Positions 58,749 to 64,000 of a stretch of DNA of 64,000 nucleotides are shown here, piece by piece. Made by a program: the position numbers and the translations under genes. Where the stretch lies: NCBI GenBank assembly GCA_036504595.1, contig DASXUX010000004.1, positions 62,001-126,000 on the forward strand, given 5' to 3'. This stretch comes from DASXUX01 sp036504595 (GTDB lineage: Bacteria > Planctomycetota > SZUA-567 > H5-PLA8). The first letter of the stretch is position 1. Every line of letters begins with the position of its first letter. A model generated the notes under the pieces. The model worked only from the letters and a program-made list of their open reading frames with translations, was not told the origin of the DNA and did not search any database.

Positions 58749-59969
58749 ATGTCCAGCCGCACCATTTCCCGCCGGCAGTTTCTCACGGGTCTAGCGGCCA
58801 CCGCTGCGACCATCTCCCTTGTGCCCCGCCACTGCCTGGGCGCAGGCGAAACGCCTCCCAGCGAAACCCTCGGCGGAGCGCTCATCGGCTGCGGCGGCCG
58901 CGGCCCGGGGACGTTCCAGGGTCTGGGCGCCAACGTGAAGCGTCTCGCGAGCTGCGACGTGAAATTCCTCGATAAGGCCGACGGCAAGGAGTTCTACACA
59001 GACTTCCGCCGCGTCCTCGAACGCAAGGATATCGACGTCGTCGCCATCGCCACCCCGCCGCATTGGCACGCGCTGATTTCCATCGCCGCGATGCAAGCGG
59101 GCAAGGATGTGCTCTGCGAAAAGCCCATGACGCGCTTCATCGCCGAGGGCCGCGGCGTCATCGAAGCCGAAAAGCGCTACGGCCGCATTTTCCAGATCGG
59201 CACCTATGGCCGCTTCAGCGCCTCGCATGATCGCAACTCCATCCTCACGCGCAAGATCATGACCAGCGGCCTGCTCAAAGAATGCAAAGGCGTGCACATC
59301 CACAATGGCGGATTCAAAGTGAAGGAGTGGAGCGGCCGGGTCAACCTCCAGCCGCAGCCCATTCCCAAGAACCTCGACTGGGACATGTACTGCGGCCCCT
59401 CGCCCTACAAACCGTACCACCCGCATCGCACCGGCGGCACGCATCGCGGCTACTGGGATTACGAAGGCGGCGGCTTGTCCGACATGGGCCAGCACTATTT
59501 CGAAGGCCCGCAGTGGACCTATGGCAAAGACCTGACCAGCCCCGTCGAGATCGATGTCAATGCGGCCCCCGCGCATCCCGAAGCCGTCGGCATGTGGGGC
59601 TGGGTCGAGATGAAGTTTGCCGATGGATTCATTTACGTCCTCAACAGCGGCGAATGGGGCAAGCCCTATGACCGCGCGAAGAGTCGCGGTGTGAGCCTGG
59701 ACGATCTGAGCGAAGAAGACCGCAAGAAAGTGCTCGCGATTCCCGACCCCGAACCGCTCGTCTCCTTCCCCGACGCCGTGAAAACCCGCAAGCAAGCCGG
59801 CGGCAGCGCCCTCACCGCTCACCGCACCGCCTGCATCCTGCATCTGGCCAACATCGCCATCCGCGTCGGCCGCAAAATCCGTTTCGACCCCGACAAGCAG
59901 GAAATGGTCGGTGACGAAGAAGCCAACCGCCTGGTCAATCAACCCATGCGAGCACCCTGGCACTTATAA
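58749..59969 (+). CDS. Tat-exported Gfo/Idh/MocA family oxidoreductase (second copy)
   Basis: The 406-residue protein has a twin-arginine signal (ISRRQFLTGLAATAATISLV). Its Rossmann domain has GALIGCGGRGPGT and VVAIATPPHWHAL, then VLCEKPMTRFI. The middle has GHIFQIGTYGRF-like IFQIGTYGRFSASHDRN and GGGLSDMGQHYFEGP. It is only distantly related to the oxidoreductase at 44793-46142. Substrate unknown; export points to a periplasmic carbohydrate. It is followed after 121 bases by a HEAT-repeat gene. Confidence 0.92.
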   Translation: MSSRTISRRQFLTGLAATAATISLVPRHCLGAGETPPSETLGGALIGCGGRGPGTFQGLGANVKRLASCDVKFLDKADGKEFYTDFRRVLERKDIDVVAIATPPHWHALISIAAMQAGKDVLCEKPMTRFIAEGRGVIEAEKRYGRIFQIGTYGRFSASHDRNSILTRKIMTSGLLKECKGVHIHNGGFKVKEWSGRVNLQPQPIPKNLDWDMYCGPSPYKPYHPHRTGGTHRGYWDYEGGGLSDMGQHYFEGPQWTYGKDLTSPVEIDVNAAPAHPEAVGMWGWVEMKFADGFIYVLNSGEWGKPYDRAKSRGVSLDDLSEEDRKKVLAIPDPEPLVSFPDAVKTRKQAGGSALTAHRTACILHLANIAIRVGRKIRFDPDKQEMVGDEEANRLVNQPMRAPWHL

Positions 59970-60006
59970 ATCAGAACCGCGACCGTAAGGGAGCGGCGCT
60001 CCGGTT

Positions 60007-60047
60007 CCCCTCTCCCCCGCGCGGGAGAGGGGTTAGGGGTGAGGGGG
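60007..60047. repeat. Hairpin repeat CCCCTCTCCC / GGGAGAGGGG
   Basis: A 10-bp stem with GC-rich loop is followed by TTAGGGGTGAGGGG. It is a word-type repeat; the phrase CCGGTTCCCCTCTCCCC also occurs inside the MacB-type ATPase gene near 37487-37501. Confidence 0.65.
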
Positions 60048-60090
60048 CCCCGGATAGGTGGGCCCGAACAGCGAGCAAAGGACAACCGAA

Positions 60091-62328
60091 ATGAACCACC
60101 AAGAGCCAAGAGCTAACAGCCAAGAGCTAAGAGCGACTTTTCTGCTCGCCCTGTTGCTGCTCGCCCCCGCCATATTCGCCGCCGACCTCACCGCCCTCGT
60201 CAACACCATGCCCAACGCCGACGCCGACGGCCGCTACACCGGTCCGGATCCGGTCGAGGCGCGCAAAGTCTACGACGAGTTCATCGCTGGCGGCAAAGAT
60301 AGCATCGGCGCTCTGGTCGGCATGCTCGTCGAACCCGGCAAAGGTGAAGACTACAAACCCCGCTACGTCCTTCACGGGATGGTCACGTATGTCCTTCGCG
60401 CCGATGCCGGCGACACCCGTAAGACCGTTTGCGATAGCCTTCGCGCCACGCTGAAAAACGACATTCCCAAAGCAGTCAAGGGCTTCGTGCTTCAAGAACT
60501 GAAGTATCTCGCCACAGCCGAGTCCATCGACGATGTTGCCAAATTCCTCTCCGACGATGAACTCTGCGAACCCGCTGCGCAAACGCTCCTCAACATCGGC
60601 GGGGTAGGGCGGGCGTCCCTGCCCGCCGAAAACGACGCCACCGCTGTCGCCGATTGCTTCCGCTCCGTATTGGGAACTTCCCAAGGCAAAAACCGCCTGA
60701 CGGTGATTCAGGCTCTCGGCCGTCTGCGCGATCTGAAAGCCGTGGACGCGATCAAGAAGCTGACCGCGGATGCCGATCCCGTCACACGCCTCTCCGCGTG
60801 CGATGCGGTGGCCAACATCGGCGACGCGTCGGCTATCGACGATGTCCAGAAGGCCGGCGACAGCGCCAAAGACAATGATCGCGTCAAGATTACCGACGCT
60901 CTGCTGACGCTCGCTTCGCGCCTGGCCGAAGCTGGCAAGAAGAAAGAGGCCGAAGGCATCTATGCCAAACTCTGGGATTCCCGCTCCGCGCCCGAAGAAC
61001 GCCAACTGCGCATCGCCGCGCTGCAAGGACTGGCCGAAACCCGCGGTGAACTCAGCGACGTTCTCGCCGCCATGAAGACGAACGACATCCAAATCCGCGC
61101 CGTCGCATTGCGCATCGCCGCGTCCATGCCCGGTGAAGCCGTCACCGCAAAGTGCGTCGCTGCCCTCGAAAAAGCTCCCGCCGCCGACAAGCCCGACCTG
61201 CTCTCCATTCTCGGCGCGCGCGGCGATCCGACTGCCATTCCCGCCGTACTCGCGCAGCTCAAAGACGCCGACGCCAAAGTCCGCTCCGCCGCCATGCAAG
61301 CCGCCTCCGCCATTGGCGGCAAAGGCCCGGCCGAAGCGCTCGTCGCAATCATCGGTGCGAAGGACGAGAAAGATCGCGACGCCGCCGTCGCGGCGTTAGG
61401 CGCAATGAAAGGCAAGGATGTCAGCGCTATCGTTGCGGCTGCGTCTCTGAACGCCGACCCCGTCACGCGCGCGGCTCTGCTCAGCGTGCTCGGCGCGCGG
61501 CACGCCGACGATCAGGTGGACGCCGTCATGGCCGCTTTGGGCGAGAACGATCTGAACGTGCGCGTTGCCGCCTTGCTGGCTCTCGGCGTCATCGCCGACG
61601 ACAAGCAGATTCCGGCTGTGATCAAGATCGCCAAAGAAACGAAAGATACCCGCGAACTCGGCGCCGCTGAAAACGCTCTGGTCGCCACCGCCGCCCGCAA
61701 AGGCGACACCTGCGCGAATCTCAGCGCGGCCGCGCTGGCCGATGCCGCTCCAGCCAATGCAGCCGCGCTGCTTCGCGTGCTTGGAGCCGCCGGCACACGC
61801 AAAGCCATGGAGAGCGCCATCGCTCAAACCAAGAGCGCCAACGCCGAACTGAAGGAGATGGCCGTTCGCGTTCTTTCCGAATGGCGCGAGAAATTCGCCG
61901 CCGGACCGCTGCTGGAGGTCGCTCAGGCCAGCGACAACCCCACGCATCAGGTGCTCGCTCTGCGCGGCGTCGTGCGCTTGGTGGACAAGACCGACCTGAA
62001 GCCCGAAGAGAAGATCAAGCTGCTTGACGGCGTGCTCAAAGCCGCGAAGCGCCCCGAAGAGAAGAAAGCCGCTCTCGCTGGCCTGGGCAATGTGGCGAGC
62101 GCCGACGCGCTCCCGATCATCGCGCCACAACTCGACGACGACTCAATTAAGGAGGAAGCCGCCGCCGCCGCAATTTCCGCGACCAAAGCAATGTATGACA
62201 AGAAGACCACGCCCAACGAAGCGCAGCGCGAGATCATCCGTGACACGATGACCAAGGTCGCCAAGTCCACAACGAAGGAAACCGTGAAGAAAGACGCCGA
62301 GAAGTACCTCAGTCGCGCGAAGAATTAA
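60091..62328 (+). CDS. Secreted HEAT-repeat protein
   Basis: The 745-residue protein has a signal peptide (hydrophobic FLLALLLLAPAIFAADL) whose first 14 residues (NHQEPRANSQELRA) are encoded by a CCAAGAGC tandem-word repeat. The mature part is a continuous HEAT solenoid of some 16-18 helical pairs (TRLSACDAVANIGDASAIDD, RVAALLALGVIADDKQIPAV, KKAALAGLGNVASADALPII). Residues about 171-181 (VGRASLPAEND) are encoded by a GGTAGCGCC-type repeat. It probably works as a protein-binding scaffold in the periplasm; no enzyme domain is seen. Confidence 0.8.
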   Translation: MNHQEPRANSQELRATFLLALLLLAPAIFAADLTALVNTMPNADADGRYTGPDPVEARKVYDEFIAGGKDSIGALVGMLVEPGKGEDYKPRYVLHGMVTYVLRADAGDTRKTVCDSLRATLKNDIPKAVKGFVLQELKYLATAESIDDVAKFLSDDELCEPAAQTLLNIGGVGRASLPAENDATAVADCFRSVLGTSQGKNRLTVIQALGRLRDLKAVDAIKKLTADADPVTRLSACDAVANIGDASAIDDVQKAGDSAKDNDRVKITDALLTLASRLAEAGKKKEAEGIYAKLWDSRSAPEERQLRIAALQGLAETRGELSDVLAAMKTNDIQIRAVALRIAASMPGEAVTAKCVAALEKAPAADKPDLLSILGARGDPTAIPAVLAQLKDADAKVRSAAMQAASAIGGKGPAEALVAIIGAKDEKDRDAAVAALGAMKGKDVSAIVAAASLNADPVTRAALLSVLGARHADDQVDAVMAALGENDLNVRVAALLALGVIADDKQIPAVIKIAKETKDTRELGAAENALVATAARKGDTCANLSAAALADAAPANAAALLRVLGAAGTRKAMESAIAQTKSANAELKEMAVRVLSEWREKFAAGPLLEVAQASDNPTHQVLALRGVVRLVDKTDLKPEEKIKLLDGVLKAAKRPEEKKAALAGLGNVASADALPIIAPQLDDDSIKEEAAAAAISATKAMYDKKTTPNEAQREIIRDTMTKVAKSTTKETVKKDAEKYLSRAKN
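60602..60628 (+). repeat. GGTAGCGCC-type repeat inside the secreted HEAT gene
   Basis: GGTAGGGCGGGCGTCCCTGC then CCGCCG. It encodes VGRASLPAE between two HEAT units, in the same frame as the GH39-like copy. Confidence 0.75.
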
Positions 62329-62387
62329 CGGCCGTCAGTGGCCATTGGTCCGTTGTCAGTTTTCCGTCAATCCGTGTTCATCTGTGG

Positions 62388-63374
62388 CTATATTCCTTCG
62401 ATCTTGTGCAGCTCCGCTTCCGTCAGGTTCGGCATGGACACGGCCAGCACGTTCTCTTCCGCCTGAGTTGGCGTCTTGATCCCGGGAATGACGACGCTCA
62501 CCGCGGGGTGAGCCAGGCAGAACTTGATCGCCGATTGCGCCAGCGTGCGTCCGGTGTGTTCCATCAGGAACTTCAATTTGTCCACACGCGCCAGAGCCGC
62601 CTCTAGCTTCTCCGGTGGATACGTGTCCTTCCGGTGATCGTTCTCAGCGAACCGGTGTCCCGGCTTGAATTTTCCGCTTAGCAGTCCTGAAGCCAGCGGC
62701 ACGCGCGCGATGATTCCCACGCTGCGCCTTTCGGCTTCGACGAACAACTCCTTTGCCGCGCTGCGATCCAGCATGTTGTAGGTGACCTGGATTGTCTCCA
62801 CTTCGCCTTTTTCCATCGCCAGCAGCCCCTCTTCCGGAGTGCTGACCGAAATGGCATAGTGCGAAATCTTCGTCTTATCTTTCAGCTCGCGCAAAGCGTC
62901 CCAGACTTCGTTGCCTTCAATGACCGCCTTGGATGGATTGTGAAGCTGGTACAGATCGATAATCGTCACCCCCAACCGTTCCAGGCTCCGGTCGCAGGCT
63001 GCCTTGATGTACGCGGCTGAAAAGTCGTGATGTCCAGGTTCCGGATCGCGCCGCACATGCCCGACCTTCGTCGCCACATGCACGCGCCGGGGCGAAAGCT
63101 TGATCGCCTTCCCAACCAGCAGTTCGCTATGTCCCGCACCGTAAGCATCGGCCGTTTCGACGAAATTCACGCCCAATTCGAACGCGCGCTGCAGAGCTGC
63201 CAGGCTGGTTTGATCGTCCGTGGCTCCATAGCCGAAGGCTCGGCCGGCAATGTTGAAGCCTCCACCAATAGCCCAGGTTCCAAAGCCGATTTCGGTAATC
63301 TTCAGGCCAGTCCGCCCCAGGAACCGAGTCTGCAATGGCACTTCGCCCATCCCGACAACACCTGCTTGCGTCAT
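62388..63374 (-). CDS. Aldo/keto reductase
   Basis: The 328-residue NADPH-dependent oxidoreductase has Asp-Tyr-Lys-His tetrad context FVETADAYGAGHSE, VATKVGH and IDLYQLHNPS, and the cofactor segment IGIIARVPLASGLLSGK-like (VGIIARVPLASGLLSGKFKP). The C-terminal motif SVVIPGIKTPTQAEENV is typical. AAGGAGCGGGG precedes the ATG. The substrate is not deducible. Gene-end spacing to the HEAT gene is 59 bases, convergent. Confidence 0.95.
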   Translation of the reverse strand: MTQAGVVGMGEVPLQTRFLGRTGLKITEIGFGTWAIGGGFNIAGRAFGYGATDDQTSLAALQRAFELGVNFVETADAYGAGHSELLVGKAIKLSPRRVHVATKVGHVRRDPEPGHHDFSAAYIKAACDRSLERLGVTIIDLYQLHNPSKAVIEGNEVWDALRELKDKTKISHYAISVSTPEEGLLAMEKGEVETIQVTYNMLDRSAAKELFVEAERRSVGIIARVPLASGLLSGKFKPGHRFAENDHRKDTYPPEKLEAALARVDKLKFLMEHTGRTLAQSAIKFCLAHPAVSVVIPGIKTPTQAEENVLAVSMPNLTEAELHKIEGI

Positions 63375-63605
63375 CCCCGCTCCTTAACGTTTCCAGTGCG
63401 AACTAACTTAGGTTAAACGTTCGAACTCGCGTTTGCCAGTTGAATCCGTTTTCCGCAAGCGCGATGGCATTAAAACAGCCATGCTCCGCCGGTTTAAGCG
63501 CCATCCATCACCTGCGTTGGCGCCACCGGCCTGATTAAGCTACAAACCTCATAGGCGCCCCGTGCGTTTGCGCGAAGGGCTTCGTTTTTGCGAACTGAGC
63601 TGCCC

Positions 63606-64000
63606 ATGTTCAGACGGCTGGCGACTTTTATCTTGCTCTCGATGCTGATCCGCGTTATCAACGCCGGTGAATTCCACGGCGAAGTTCCGCTTCAGACCGA
63701 ACTGAAGTTCAGCGGTCCGTCGGTCAGCGTTAAAGCGCCGCTAGGGCTGCACTACCGTCCAGGCTATGCCTTCCCACTCGAAGTCCGCGTCCATAACCCG
63801 GGCCCGGAGTTCCGTGCTCAACTTTTCATCGCCCAAGGGACCGCGCCGGCATTCTTGACCGGCGCCGACTCCGGCCCCGCAGGACTCCGCTGTGGCGTCG
63901 CTGAACCCGTTGCACTGGCCAAGCAGGCTACGCGCGTCGTTTCAGTCCCGATTCTCGGCCCGCCAGTCAGCGCCGACCTGACGCTGGTTCTGCGCGAGAT
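63606..64000 (+). CDS. Secreted protein, partial (runs off the window)
   Basis: The frame stays open from ATG 63606 to the right edge, at least 131 codons. A signal peptide (MFRRLATFILLSMLIRVINA) is followed by a beta-rich domain with KFSGPSVSVKAPLG, PLEVRVHNPGPEF and DLTLVLRE. It resembles in style the small secreted protein at the left end. No family is named because the gene is incomplete. Confidence 0.65.
   Translation, partial: MFRRLATFILLSMLIRVINAGEFHGEVPLQTELKFSGPSVSVKAPLGLHYRPGYAFPLEVRVHNPGPEFRAQLFIAQGTAPAFLTGADSGPAGLRCGVAEPVALAKQATRVVSVPILGPPVSADLTLVLRE

Noticed and set aside
1..64000. CRISPR array
   Set aside because: Many repeats are present, but none has uniform length with regular unique spacers, and no cas genes occur.

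Overview
This is a 64 kb, GC-rich (about 60 %) stretch of a free-living bacterial chromosome. It encodes two formylglycine sulfatases, two Tat-exported Gfo/Idh/MocA oxidoreductases, a ThuA-like protein, a PQQ-type propeller protein, HEAT-repeat proteins, a secreted GH39-type glycosidase and two esterases. That mix is typical of the PVC superphylum (Planctomycetota, Verrucomicrobiota, Lentisphaerota) or of relatives such as Hydrogenedentota. The taxonomic call is an inference from gene style, because no rRNA is present.

Layout. 0.6-8.6 kb: a secreted carbohydrate-degrading block (esterase, GH39-like enzyme, exported nucleoside hydrolase, tRNA-Asp and tRNA-Val, double alpha/beta-hydrolase). 8.8-14.8 kb: archaeal-type proS, a zinc-ribbon/DUF433 protein and two translationally coupled sulfatases. 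14.9-17.8 kb: der, a sugar-phosphate-type nucleotidyltransferase and a methyltransferase, joined by ATGA overlaps. 18.1-24.5 kb: OmpA lipoprotein, an MFS-acyltransferase fusion, an ammonium transporter behind a sigma-54-like promoter, and aroA. 24.8-34.8 kb: HEAT protein, DUF502 membrane protein, a complete branched-chain amino-acid-type ABC transporter (ThuA-LivK-H-M-G-F order) and a tyrosine-phosphatase-like protein. 35.2-46.1 kb: a MacA/MacB-type export set, small secreted proteins including a LecA-like lectin, an orphan RbsC-like permease, an FHA-GAF-AAA+ sigma-54 activator, a HicAB pair and an oxidoreductase. 46.2-58.5 kb: a coiled-coil protein, a RelE/RHH toxin-antitoxin pair, a PQQ protein and an exopolysaccharide cluster (Wza-like, beta-barrel, Wzc-like kinase, Wzy-like ligase with TPR-like tail), then a decayed PIN toxin gene with an intact partner. 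58.7-64 kb: oxidoreductase, HEAT protein, aldo/keto reductase and the start of another secreted protein.

The most unusual signal is not a gene. The window is littered with many different short repeat families of one style: a 9-14 base word repeated in tandem with small changes, often followed 20-60 bases later by the same words inverted, giving hairpin elements of about 70-140 bp. Most lie between genes, but several families also sit inside reading frames (nucleotidyltransferase, Wzy loop, PQQ protein, HEAT protein, GH39 enzyme, MacB-type ATPase), where they are translated in different frames without breaking the gene. Other items of note are a HicA toxin gene whose only plausible start is ATA, two permeases with large extracytoplasmic insertions, an apparent RHH operator made of 10-bp direct repeats, and the MFS-acyltransferase fusion.

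Functionally the window combines extracellular breakdown of sulfated and acetylated polysaccharide, uptake of nitrogen compounds (ammonium, amino acids) probably under sigma-54 control, and building of a surface polysaccharide. Several long open frames lying opposite real genes were treated as shadows of GC-rich coding and left out.
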